NCBI RefSeq assembly: GCF_003344865.1
Contig: NZ_CP031166.1
Location: 372,001 to 436,000, forward strand
DNA length: 64,000 nucleotides
Direction of reading: 5' to 3'
Origin: Euzebya pacifica
Lineage (GTDB): Bacteria > Actinomycetota > Nitriliruptoria > Euzebyales > Euzebyaceae
Shown: positions 36,726-44,728 of the stretch, piece by piece
Layout: every line of letters starts with the position of its first letter
Position numbering within the stretch: the first letter of the stretch is position 1
Program-made: the position numbers and the translations under genes
Notes under the pieces: model-generated
Database searches by the model: none
What the model was told of the DNA's origin: nothing
What the model saw: only the letters and a program-made list of their open reading frames with translations

Positions 36726-37721
36726 TCAGCCGCGAAGTGTGGCGTTGTTGCCGGACGCACCGAGTCGTGCTGCGCCAAGCGCGGTGAGCAGACGCGGGCC
36801 GACGGTGGCGCGTTCGTCATCGGTCAGTGCGACGGGGCCGGCGATGTGGTCGGCGACCCCCTCGACCAACTGGATGGAGACGTTGTCGGGCATGGCGGCG
36901 TTCAGTCCGTCGATGACGCCCGGGTAGGTGGCGGCGTCACCGGCGACGTAGATGCGTTGGCCCGGTACCGGCGAGATCCCGATGATGCGGCGGGCGAGGT
37001 CCTCGGAGGCTTTGGCCATCGATGAGGCGGCAGACGTGTCGATGCGTCCGTCGCGCAACCAGGTGCGCACGGCGTCGGCCCGTCCGAGGCCGTCGATGGT
37101 CCTGACGATCAACGGGTCGTTGTCCGCCAAGATGGTGCCGGTGACGCTGTCGCCTTCGACGACAAGGAGCCCGCAGGTGCCTGGTGTCGGCGGTAGTCCT
37201 GCCGCGGCGGCGATGCCGGCGGGGATGATCGCGGTGGTGGGGATGTTGCCGGAGGCGAGCACCTCCCGGATCATGCCGATGACGGGCTTGGGGCCGATGG
37301 TCATGCCCTTGCCAGGTTGGAGTTTGGTGTCGTAGGCGGCGATCTGGCGTTCGTTGAGGCCGTAGTGGGCGGCTTTGGTGGCGCGGTCGTCCCGTGTGGG
37401 GTTGCCGGTCGGTTCGGGCTTGACGGTGCGTGACACCGCTGGGCCGGAGACCGCCACATGGACGGTGGAGCCCGGTGTGGGGTTGGTGAACATCATCGCT
37501 GCGGCGATGCCGCGTCCGAGCATGTCGGCGTCGGCGGGATGGCCGCCGGAGAACGCCCCGACGGGGGTGGGGGCGGCGCCGAAGCGGGTCAGCAGGGGCC
37601 CGTGGGGTCCGTGGGAGACCTCGGCGACGGTGATGGTCACGGGGCCGATGGCGATGCCGACATGGGTGGTGTCGGTGGTGGGGACGGTGTGGTCGTTGTC
37701 GATGACGGATGTGTCGGTCAT
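36726..37721 (-). CDS. PilM-like (actin-fold) paralogue
   Basis: 331 residues. The N-terminus THVGIAIGPVTITVAEVSHG matches the phosphate-1 strand layout of PilM/ASKHA proteins (I-G-x-x-I-x-V-x-E). HVAVSGPAVSRTVK and CGLLVVEGDSVTGTI fit later strands. Key acidic and glycine residues for ATP binding look degraded (AIGP instead of DxGx). It lies 3 nt after the pilO stop at the end of the pilus operon. Alternatively it may be an EpsL/GspL-like structural protein. PilM itself is at 39676, so this is an extra copy or a partner subunit. Confidence 0.6.
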   Translation of the reverse strand: MTDTSVIDNDHTVPTTDTTHVGIAIGPVTITVAEVSHGPHGPLLTRFGAAPTPVGAFSGGHPADADMLGRGIAAAMMFTNPTPGSTVHVAVSGPAVSRTVKPEPTGNPTRDDRATKAAHYGLNERQIAAYDTKLQPGKGMTIGPKPVIGMIREVLASGNIPTTAIIPAGIAAAAGLPPTPGTCGLLVVEGDSVTGTILADNDPLIVRTIDGLGRADAVRTWLRDGRIDTSAASSMAKASEDLARRIIGISPVPGQRIYVAGDAATYPGVIDGLNAAMPDNVSIQLVEGVADHIAGPVALTDDERATVGPRLLTALGAARLGASGNNATLRG

Positions 37722-37724
37722 GGC

Positions 37725-38702
37725 CTACTCCTCTCCTTCTGCTGTGTCCGCAGGGGCCGCTTCGTCGCCGGCCGGCGCACCGGTGGAACCGGGGGCACCG
37801 GTGACCTCCGGTGGGGGGCCGTCGATGGCGTTGGCGGGGGTGGTGCCATCTGCGCCGAGCGGGGCGGGCCCGTCGGTTTCGACCTCGTCGTCGGGGTCGG
37901 ACCCAAAGACCTCGTCCTCGCGGGCGTCATCGGTGTCGGTTCCGGTGCCGAGCTCGACCTGGCGGACGACGTCCTCGCCGTAGATGACGGCGGCGGCGGC
38001 GGGGTCGGCGTCGACTTCGAGGATCTGGATGGTGTCGAGGTCGCCGAACCACAGGTTGACGGTGAACCCGGCCCGGATGAGACCGGTTTCGTCATCGATC
38101 GAGAACTCGAGCCGGTCGACGGTGACGAGCCTCTCGTAGGAGTGGGTTGCGGAGATCCAGTCGACCAGGCCGGTGAGGGACCCGGTGACGGTCATGTTGA
38201 TGGGGAGACGCTGGGCGTTGGCGACATCGTCGTCCTCAACGAGCGCGCCGCGTTGTTGGGAGGTGACTTCGAGGCCGTACTCGGCGAGGCTTGCGGGCAG
38301 GCCGATCTCGAACGGTTCGATACCGATGCCGGCCTGGTGGAACGGCAGGATGCCGTCGAGTTCGACACCGTGGGCGCGGAGCCGCGCGAGGAGGACGTCG
38401 CGGTTGGCGTCGGAGGCTTCGGCGAGCCGTTGTTCAAGTTCGCTGAGGGTCTGCTGGCGCTCGGCGACTTGGCCTTCGAGTGCGGGGATCTCGTCACGCG
38501 GGTCGGCTGCCATGAAGTGCTGGATGCCGTATGCGGCGATGAGTCCGAAGACGATCACCATGATGGCGAGGGGGTTGGGCTTGGGGCCGGCCGGTGAGAC
38601 ATCCATGCCGATGGGGACCTTGGGTGGCTTGGCGGCGGAGTCGGGGATCTCGTTGCCGCCGAGTCCGGTGCGGTTCTCGGTCCGGGTGATCGTTGAACTC
38701 AT
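37725..38702 (-). CDS. pilO: Type IV pilus alignment protein PilO
   Basis: 325 residues. A cytoplasmic N-terminus is followed by one membrane helix (about 45-66, LAIMVIVFGLIAAYGIQHFM), a coiled coil (EGQVAERQQTLSELEQRLAEA) and a ferredoxin-like PilO core (LPINMTVTGSLTGLVDWISA ... YERLVTVDRLEFSID). It ends in an acidic disordered tail of about 80 residues, longer than usual. It forms the inner-membrane PilN-PilO complex that links PilM to the filament base. The start is 2 nt past the pilN stop. Confidence 0.88.
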   Translation of the reverse strand: MSSTITRTENRTGLGGNEIPDSAAKPPKVPIGMDVSPAGPKPNPLAIMVIVFGLIAAYGIQHFMAADPRDEIPALEGQVAERQQTLSELEQRLAEASDANRDVLLARLRAHGVELDGILPFHQAGIGIEPFEIGLPASLAEYGLEVTSQQRGALVEDDDVANAQRLPINMTVTGSLTGLVDWISATHSYERLVTVDRLEFSIDDETGLIRAGFTVNLWFGDLDTIQILEVDADPAAAAVIYGEDVVRQVELGTGTDTDDAREDEVFGSDPDDEVETDGPAPLGADGTTPANAIDGPPPEVTGAPGSTGAPAGDEAAPADTAEGEE

Positions 38703-38704
38703 GG

Positions 38705-39673
38705 CTACTGGCCCTCGGTGGTGTCGGCCGGTTCCGCAGCCTGTTCGGCGGCCGGTTCTTCGGCTGGATCTGCGGCGGGATCGGGGACGGTCGGATCGAT
38801 GGCAGCCTCGTTGCCGAACTCACCGTCGGCCGGGAGGCCGAAGTCGCCGAGTTCCTCCAGCACCTCCGCACAGTCGGGCACCTCGTTGTCGAGGAAGGTC
38901 TCGACGCGACGGCAGCCGGTCAGCATCGACAACTTGGAGGTGTTGACACGCATGCGCGTGTTGAAGGTGAGGACGTTCGCGGCGTTCTGGTCGTCCTGGT
39001 AGGTCTGGGTGACCGTCTCGATGTAGCCCGCACGCCGCGCAATGCCGTGCCGATTGGTCAACTCGGTGCTCCACAGCCCAAGGACTTCGAGGTTGGGGGC
39101 CGTCCCCGCAACGACGAGGCCGTCGTCGCGCTCGGAGCCGTCGAAGGTCAGCCGTTCGACGGTGACACCGACCTCCTCCGCGATCGTGGTGACGTCGGCG
39201 AACACGACCTCGTAGGGCAGCTGTTCGGCGAAGGCATCGAGGATGATCTGGCGGCGTTCGTCACGGTGGGAGGCAAGGGTGGCCTCGGGCAGGATCGAGG
39301 AGGACCGCTGCCGGATGGCCTGGACGGTGTCGTCGATGTCGTTCTCGAGCGTGGCGAGCTGGGTGGTGAGGTCATCACGGGTCGAGATGGCGCTCTGCGC
39401 GATGTAGGCCGACGCGGCGATGACGAGTAGCACGATGCCGATGATGATGATGTTCATCTGTCGCGTCGCCGCTGTGCTGCGGCCCTTGCCTTCGAGCATG
39501 TCGAAGGCGTTGGCCGGCATCATGTAGCCGCGCGATGCGCCCTCCTGTAGGGCTGCGGACCCTTCGGGGATGACCGCTTCGGTTTCGGTGTCGGCGGGGT
39601 CGACGACGGGGATTTCGTCGTCGGTCAGGTCGTCGACCGTGTCCGGCCGGTGCTTCTTGAGGGAGAGTCGCAT
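38705..39673 (-). CDS. pilN: Type IV pilus alignment protein PilN
   Basis: 322 residues. The N-terminal about 70 residues are cytoplasmic and would hold the PilM-binding segment; the usual short motif is hard to place. The helix MNIIIIGIVLLVIAASAYIA (about 73-92), a coiled coil and a ferredoxin-like domain follow. The C-terminal tail is Ala/Glu/Pro-rich. The gene lies between pilM and pilO with 2-nt gaps, as in standard pilMNO operons. Confidence 0.87.
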   Translation of the reverse strand: MRLSLKKHRPDTVDDLTDDEIPVVDPADTETEAVIPEGSAALQEGASRGYMMPANAFDMLEGKGRSTAATRQMNIIIIGIVLLVIAASAYIAQSAISTRDDLTTQLATLENDIDDTVQAIRQRSSSILPEATLASHRDERRQIILDAFAEQLPYEVVFADVTTIAEEVGVTVERLTFDGSERDDGLVVAGTAPNLEVLGLWSTELTNRHGIARRAGYIETVTQTYQDDQNAANVLTFNTRMRVNTSKLSMLTGCRRVETFLDNEVPDCAEVLEELGDFGLPADGEFGNEAAIDPTVPDPAADPAEEPAAEQAAEPADTTEGQ

Positions 39674-39675
39674 GG

Positions 39676-40884
39676 TCAGCGCACCTGTGGGTGTTGGGCC
39701 GCCCCGATCGCGACGGCGAAGTCGCGCTGGGTGGAGGATGGGACCCGGTAGGACTTGGAGCCTCCGGAGGGGTCCCGCTGCACGTAGGGGCGGGAGAACT
39801 TGTTGACGGCGATGTCGGCCATGGGAAGGCCGCCGTGGACCGGGACGCGGAGGCGTTCCTGCATCCGATCGACGGTGCCGGGGACGAGGCCGCCGCGTCC
39901 GGTGATGACGACGCCATCGGGGGCGGGGGCGCCTTCGTCGCGGATGCGCGACTCGATGATGGAGGCGATGTCGTCGATGAGTTCGTCGACGCGGGCGGTC
40001 AGGGCCTTGGTCTGGTCCCGTTCGGCCTGCGCGGCGGCGTCCTCGGGGTCGATGTCACGGACGTTGGCTTTGCCCCAGACGTCCTCGTCGTCGTCGTCCT
40101 CCATGAACCCGACGGCCCGTTCATGGGCGTCGTACTTGCCGAACGCGTCGTCGTCGACGTCCTCGGCATGCAGTGTCGCCTTCAGCTGGGCGGCGTCCTC
40201 CTGCGACATCTTGAATTGCTGGGCGAGGACTTCGGTGATCATCTTGCCGCCGGCGGGGATGCACTCGACCCACAGCAGGTCGGGGCCCTTGCGGCAGGCG
40301 ATGATCGTTTGGCTGTGCCCGATGTCGGCGATCACAGCGACGTCGTGGACGAGGGGTCGCGCCAGGGACCGCACCAACGATGCGGCGGACGGCTCGATGA
40401 TCCCGATCCGTCGCTTGGTGACGGCGGCGACTGCCTCGATGTCGGAAAGCAGCTTGCGGGAGATCCCGGCGACTGCGACGACGTGGCCGTTGGCGGTCCG
40501 TTCCAACGGGACCACCGAGATGTTGGCATCGACGGTCCGCAGGGTGGGCGAGAGCTCGGCCATGGTCTTGGAGTTGCGGAGGTGTTCCACCCACTCCCCC
40601 GGCTTGAACGCCGCCGGGATCATCCGCAGGGTCACGGCGACGTCCTCACCGCCCACGGCGATTGCCAGGGGTGCCCCCTTGGGTGCCTTGATGTCGTCGA
40701 GGGCGGCAGCGAGGGCGGTGGCGACCTTCTTCTTCGCCTGGATGCGGCCGGCGATGACGTCGCCGTCCTCCAAGGGTCGGCGTCCGATCCGGGTCACCTT
40801 CGTGACGCCCTTGCGGTCGGTCTTGTCGGTCATTGCGACCTTGATGCCGGTGGCACCGAAGTCGACACCGATTGGCTTGGCCAT
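39676..40884 (-). CDS. pilM: Type IV pilus assembly ATPase-like protein PilM
   Basis: 402 residues. The actin/FtsA-like signature is clear: MAKPIGVDFGATGIKVAM (phosphate 1), VIADIGHSQTIIA (phosphate 2) and VVITGRGGLVPG (adenosine). There is an acidic insert with EDDDDEDVWG near 270. PilM binds the PilN tail on the cytoplasmic side and connects the motor to the envelope parts. All nucleotide-site segments look intact. Confidence 0.92.
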   Translation of the reverse strand: MAKPIGVDFGATGIKVAMTDKTDRKGVTKVTRIGRRPLEDGDVIAGRIQAKKKVATALAAALDDIKAPKGAPLAIAVGGEDVAVTLRMIPAAFKPGEWVEHLRNSKTMAELSPTLRTVDANISVVPLERTANGHVVAVAGISRKLLSDIEAVAAVTKRRIGIIEPSAASLVRSLARPLVHDVAVIADIGHSQTIIACRKGPDLLWVECIPAGGKMITEVLAQQFKMSQEDAAQLKATLHAEDVDDDAFGKYDAHERAVGFMEDDDDEDVWGKANVRDIDPEDAAAQAERDQTKALTARVDELIDDIASIIESRIRDEGAPAPDGVVITGRGGLVPGTVDRMQERLRVPVHGGLPMADIAVNKFSRPYVQRDPSGGSKSYRVPSSTQRDFAVAIGAAQHPQVR

Positions 40885-40885
40885 C

Positions 40886-41299
40886 TCAGACCGCTCCGTT
40901 CCTGGTGAGTGTGTGGATTTCGTGCAGCAGCCCTGACATGGCCCGGTTCACCCCGGGGGAACTCGTCGGGGCGTACCGCTCGAGGTACTGGCGTGCCCGC
41001 CTGGTGGTCTTGTCGTCCACGGCAGTGGGGACCAGTTGGGAGTCGGCGGCCACCGAGTGGCGGTGTCCGCGCAACGACACGACCGGTGCGGTGGCACCGG
41101 GGTCTCCCTGCTCGCGGTGGTCACCGACCGGGGCCGTGTGGCCCGCGTTGCCACCGGCGGTGTGGTGCGGCGGCACCGGGGTCTGGCCGGCGGGTTCGGC
41201 GAACCCGTCGGCGTCCATGGCGATGCCTCCCGAACCGGCGGCGCTGTCGAGTGCCGCGTCGTCGATCTCGAGGTCGTCTTCGTCTCCCCAACCGGACAT
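40886..41299 (-). CDS. Disordered hypothetical protein between pilM and pilT
   Basis: 137 residues. An acidic N-terminus (MSGWGDEDDLEIDDAALDS), a His/Pro/Gly-rich middle, and a helical C-terminus (TRRARQYLERYAPTSSP ... MSGLLHEIHTLTRN) that may be the only folded part. It is tightly packed in the operon (1 nt before pilM, 8 nt after pilT). It may be a motor adaptor; no family was recognised. Confidence 0.6.
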   Translation of the reverse strand: MSGWGDEDDLEIDDAALDSAAGSGGIAMDADGFAEPAGQTPVPPHHTAGGNAGHTAPVGDHREQGDPGATAPVVSLRGHRHSVAADSQLVPTAVDDKTTRRARQYLERYAPTSSPGVNRAMSGLLHEIHTLTRNGAV

Positions 41300-41307
41300 G
41301 TGTGCTC

Positions 41308-42864
41308 CTATCGGGCGTCGAGGAGCCCGGCGAGGGCGTCCTTGTCGCGGGCTTTGAACTCGGCTTCGGCGCGTTCGACCGTCTGGGAGCGGACCAGCTT
41401 GGCGAGGTCCTGTTCCAAGGTCTGCATGCCTTCGCGGTTGGCGATCTGCATGGCCCCGCGGATCTGGGCGATGCCCTCCACGGTCCGCATGTGGTTGGAG
41501 ATCGCGGTGGACTTCAGCATCACTTCGTAGGCGCCAACGCGGCCGGTGCCGGAGGCGGTCGGCAGCAGCGTCTGGGACACGACGCCTTCCAGGACGCCGG
41601 ACAGCAGGGCGCGGACGCCGTCCTTCTCCGTGGCGCTGAAGAAGTCCGCAACACGACCGATGGTCGAGCCGGCGTCGTAGGTGTGGAGCGTCCCGAACAC
41701 GAGGTGGCCGGTCTCGGCGGCCTCCAGGGCGGCGCGGACGGTCTGGTCGTCGCGCATCTCACCGATGAGGATGACGTCGGGGTCCTGACGCAGGCTCGTG
41801 ACGACGCCGTCGTGGAAGTTGGTGAAGTCGCGGCCCTTCTCGCGTTGGTAGACCATCGATGAGGGGCCGGGGCGGAGCCGGTACTCGATGGGCTCCTCCA
41901 ACGTGAGGACGCTGCGCTTCTGGGTCATCAGCAGCGTCTGCAGCATGGAGGCGAGGGTGGTGGACTTGCCCGACCCCGTGGGGCCGGTGACCAGCACCAG
42001 GCCGCGTTCGAGGTTGATGAGGTTGCGGACCGACTGCGGCAGGTTGATGTCGTCCATCTTCGGGATGGTCGAGGAGAGCTTGCGGGCCACGAGCGTGGGG
42101 CCGTTGTCGGCCCGACTGATGACGCAGCGGAACCGCTGCTTGCCGAAGGACACGGCCGGGTTGAGGGTGCCGCCGCTGCGCAGGACACCGTCGATGTCGT
42201 GGTTGGGCAGCAGGATCCCGAGGGCACGCGACAGCCATGCCTCGGTGACGGGTTCGAACTCCAACGCCTCGAGTGCGCCGCGGATGCGCAATCGTGGTGG
42301 GATGCCGACTGCGAGGTGCAGGTCTGAGCCGTCCTCGGTGACGATCCGGTCGAACAGTTCCCAGATCTCGTCGGGCAGGGGCCGTTCGACGGCGACCTCG
42401 TCGGCGCGTTGCAGCGCCGAGAACAGCCGGTTGAACCCGCGGACGCTGGTGATGTGGACCGACAGTGCGCCCGGGTGCACGCCGAGGCCGTTGGCGCACA
42501 ACTCGATGATGCGTGGCTGGGGGTCGACGACGGCAACGGCGGGGGTGTTGTCACCGATGTCGATCTGGATGGCGAAGGCGCTCTTGATCAGCTGGCGGTC
42601 CAGCCCGGCCTGCGGGGTGGCGTTGAGAGGCACGACGGGCAGCCCGGCCAGTTCGGCCTTGAGCCGGATGAGGTCGCTGTCGCTGAGGACCGATGCGGCA
42701 TCGAGGCCTCGTTCGAGCCTCGGGAGGGTGATCTTGTGTCGGTCCAGCCCGAACATCGTCGGGTACCGTTCCTCGGTCACCAGGTTGCGCTTCTTTAGCT
42801 CGTCCAGCATCGCTTCGACGCTGAGCGAAGAGCTGCGGGTGCCGGGGATCATGGTGTCGGTCAT
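41308..42864 (-). CDS. pilT: PilT-family pilus ATPase with extended N-terminus
   Basis: 518 residues. Walker A is GPTGSGKST (294-302), the Asp-box-like segment is LTLEEPIEYRL (320-330), Walker B is DPDVILIGEMRD (361-372) and the His box is GTLHTYDAGS. The normal PilT core of about 350 residues begins near 165 (DEIWELFDRIVTEDGSDLHL). The first 160 residues resemble the MshE/GspE N-terminal domain found in extension motors. The retraction motif AIRNLIRE is replaced by AISNHMRT (454-461). It may power retraction in an altered way or act as a second motor. A promoter motif ends 7 nt before the start. Confidence 0.88.
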   Translation of the reverse strand: MTDTMIPGTRSSSLSVEAMLDELKKRNLVTEERYPTMFGLDRHKITLPRLERGLDAASVLSDSDLIRLKAELAGLPVVPLNATPQAGLDRQLIKSAFAIQIDIGDNTPAVAVVDPQPRIIELCANGLGVHPGALSVHITSVRGFNRLFSALQRADEVAVERPLPDEIWELFDRIVTEDGSDLHLAVGIPPRLRIRGALEALEFEPVTEAWLSRALGILLPNHDIDGVLRSGGTLNPAVSFGKQRFRCVISRADNGPTLVARKLSSTIPKMDDINLPQSVRNLINLERGLVLVTGPTGSGKSTTLASMLQTLLMTQKRSVLTLEEPIEYRLRPGPSSMVYQREKGRDFTNFHDGVVTSLRQDPDVILIGEMRDDQTVRAALEAAETGHLVFGTLHTYDAGSTIGRVADFFSATEKDGVRALLSGVLEGVVSQTLLPTASGTGRVGAYEVMLKSTAISNHMRTVEGIAQIRGAMQIANREGMQTLEQDLAKLVRSQTVERAEAEFKARDKDALAGLLDAR

Positions 42865-42871
42865 CGCTCGG

Positions 42872-42885
42872 TGATGGTCGACCGG
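42872..42885 (-). promoter_or_regulatory. CGACC-type promoter motif before pilT
   Basis: Minus-strand CCGGTCGACCATCA, an exact consensus copy, ends 7 nt before ATG 42864. It marks the start of the pilT-pilMNO transcription unit. Confidence 0.6.
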
Positions 42886-42942
42886 GCGGCACCCGGGCGC
42901 AGCGTCGGGGGTGCCGCCGAGTGCGCCGGCTGCGGGTCCGGG

Positions 42943-43365
42943 TCAGCCCGCCGGCACGAGGAGGGAGTGGGTGACGATGAGTTCGTCCTCGGGCAGCGGC
43001 TTGGAGGTGCCGATGACCTCCGCTCCGAGGTGGGTCTTGACGAGGCGGCCGATGCGCTGGTTGACGAACTTGTCGGTGTTCTGGGCGACGGCCGCGGCGT
43101 AGAGGCGGCGGAGGGTCGGCGTGTCGCGGATTGAAAGGAACACCGTGCGGGTGATGTCGATGTCGAAGCCGTCGGCTGCGAGTTCGTCAAGGCGGTCGCG
43201 GACGGCCCTGGCGAGGTCGGGGTAGGCGGGGTCGTCCCAGCCCAGGTGTCGTCGCAAGGCGAAGGTGACGTACTCGGTGAACGTGAGGCCGTCGGCCTCG
43301 GCGGCAGCGGTGACTTCCTTGTCGAGGTCGGTGGGGATGCGGAGCGAGCGCGTAGTGGTTGACAT
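42943..43365 (-). CDS. Ribbon-helix-helix type regulator
   Basis: 140 residues from ATG 43365. The N-terminal STTTRSLRIPTDLDKEVTA (beta strand plus helix) and AEADGLTFTEYVTFALRRHL fit a CopG/Arc-like DNA-binding fold. The remaining 95 residues are helical, with no known toxin or enzyme motif. It is inserted between pilC and pilT. Its short promoter region is filled with inverted repeats, so autorepression is likely. It could also set transcription of pilT and downstream genes. Confidence 0.75.
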   Translation of the reverse strand: MSTTTRSLRIPTDLDKEVTAAAEADGLTFTEYVTFALRRHLGWDDPAYPDLARAVRDRLDELAADGFDIDITRTVFLSIRDTPTLRRLYAAAVAQNTDKFVNQRIGRLVKTHLGAEVIGTSKPLPEDELIVTHSLLVPAG

Positions 43366-43371
43366 GACGTC

Positions 43372-43400
43372 AGCATACATCCATATGCGCGCTGCGCCAA
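43372..43400 (-). promoter_or_regulatory. Promoter of the RHH gene
   Basis: On the minus strand TTGGCG (43400-43395), 17 nt, TATGCT (43377-43372), then 6 nt to the ATG at 43365. This is a near-canonical housekeeping promoter giving a leaderless mRNA. It differs from the CGACC-type motif used by neighbouring genes. Confidence 0.65.
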
Positions 43401-43423
43401 TCCGCGCATATCGTGTATTGGCG
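43383..43423. promoter_or_regulatory. Nested inverted repeats, probable RHH operator
   Basis: ATATGCGCG/CGCGCATAT (43383-43391 with 43403-43411) overlaps CGCCAAT/ATTGGCG (arms near 43396 and 43417), and GCATA-CATCCA-TATGC lies at the left. All overlap the promoter just described, in an A/T-rich island. Confidence 0.65.
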
Positions 43424-43433
43424 TATTACGCTG

Positions 43434-44699
43434 CTAGAAGGACTCTGAGGCTTCGACGGACAGGTAGAGGATCGGGAGCCACAGCGCACCGATGATGAAC
43501 CCCATCACGGCCATCACGAACAGCAGGGTGAGCGTCTCGATCTTCTTTCCCAGGCTGCTGACCTGTGCGTTCACCTGCTCGGCGATCGATGCGGCCGCCG
43601 CATCGAGCGTTTCGGCGAGTTCACCGGTCTGTTCACCGACCGACGCCAGCGCCAGGACCGTGGACGGCATCAACGGGATCGACGTCATCGACGTGGCCAG
43701 CGGCTCACCGTCACGGATGCGGGCCACAACCGTCGGGGTTGTCTTGATCAGCCATCGTGAACCCGACGCGCGGGCGGAGATGTCCAGCGCCTTGTCGAGC
43801 GGCACGGTGGACCGCTGCAGCGACGCCATGGTGGCGCACCACCGGTACTGCATCTGCTGAACGAGGAGGTTGCCGAAGATGGGCAGCCGGAACTTGACCT
43901 TGTCCAGCTTCTCGCCGATGTCGACGTTGTTGCGGGTCTGGTCCAACCAGGCCTTCACACCACCGAAGGCAAGAACGAGTCCGCCGATGAACGGCAGCAT
44001 GTTGTTCTTGACGGTGATGAGGAGTTGGGTCGGTGCCGGCAGGTTGGAACCGAACCCCGCATAGAGCTGCTCGAACTGGGGCAGCAGGAACTGGATCATC
44101 CCGAGCGCGATCATCATCGACGCGCCACCGGCGTAGCGCGGGTAGGCCGTCGCTGACTTGACCTCAGACTCGATCTTGGCCTGCTGGGAGAGCTGCTCGT
44201 AGAGCCGCTGCAGGGTTTCGGGAAGGGTGCCGGCGGTCTCGGCGGAGGAGACGTAGGCGAGGAAGGACTCCCCGAAGGTCCGGTTGTAGTGGCCGAACGC
44301 CCCCGACATCGACTCGCCCTGCCGCATCCGCTCGACAACCTCAACGAGGACGCCTTGGATCTTCTTGGACGGGGCGGCATCCACCGCGGCGGCGACAGCC
44401 TGCTGCGGGGTCATCCCGGCGGAGATCAGCACCTGGATCTGCTTGACACTGGTCGCAAGGTCCAGGGTCTTGACCTTGGGCCCGCCCTCACCACGGGCGT
44501 TGCCGATCGCTTCGAGGAACGCACTGACCGGGTTCTGCGCAGCCGGTGCGATGGAGCCGACGTCGTAGTTGTCCTCCTGAAGGATGGTGCGGACCTGTGC
44601 CTCGGAGGGCGCGCGCATCTTTCCGGTCTCGCGCTGGCCTGCCGGGTTGACGGCGGTCCACTTGAAGTCCCGAGACTTGATGTTGGTGTTGTCGGCCAT
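43434..44699 (-). CDS. pilC: Type IV pilus platform protein PilC
   Basis: 421 residues. There are two GspF-type domains (about 85-205 and 285-410). The first has VKQIQVLISAGMTPQQAVAAA and FLAYVSSAETAGTLPETL. The second has YRWCATMASLQRSTVPLDKAL and ASVGEQTGELAETLDAAA. Three membrane helices follow or separate them, the last near the end (LLFVMAVMGFIIGALWLPIL). It sits in the cytoplasmic membrane and passes motor movement to pilins. It is 29 nt downstream of pilB. Confidence 0.93.
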   Translation of the reverse strand: MADNTNIKSRDFKWTAVNPAGQRETGKMRAPSEAQVRTILQEDNYDVGSIAPAAQNPVSAFLEAIGNARGEGGPKVKTLDLATSVKQIQVLISAGMTPQQAVAAAVDAAPSKKIQGVLVEVVERMRQGESMSGAFGHYNRTFGESFLAYVSSAETAGTLPETLQRLYEQLSQQAKIESEVKSATAYPRYAGGASMMIALGMIQFLLPQFEQLYAGFGSNLPAPTQLLITVKNNMLPFIGGLVLAFGGVKAWLDQTRNNVDIGEKLDKVKFRLPIFGNLLVQQMQYRWCATMASLQRSTVPLDKALDISARASGSRWLIKTTPTVVARIRDGEPLATSMTSIPLMPSTVLALASVGEQTGELAETLDAAAASIAEQVNAQVSSLGKKIETLTLLFVMAVMGFIIGALWLPILYLSVEASESF

Positions 44700-44728
44700 G
44701 AGGTGTGGTCGCTTCCGGTGTCAGGGGG

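Noticed and set aside
39691-40908. A 405-codon plus-strand open frame opposite pilM
   Set aside because: The minus strand shows intact PilM nucleotide-binding motifs and operon spacing.
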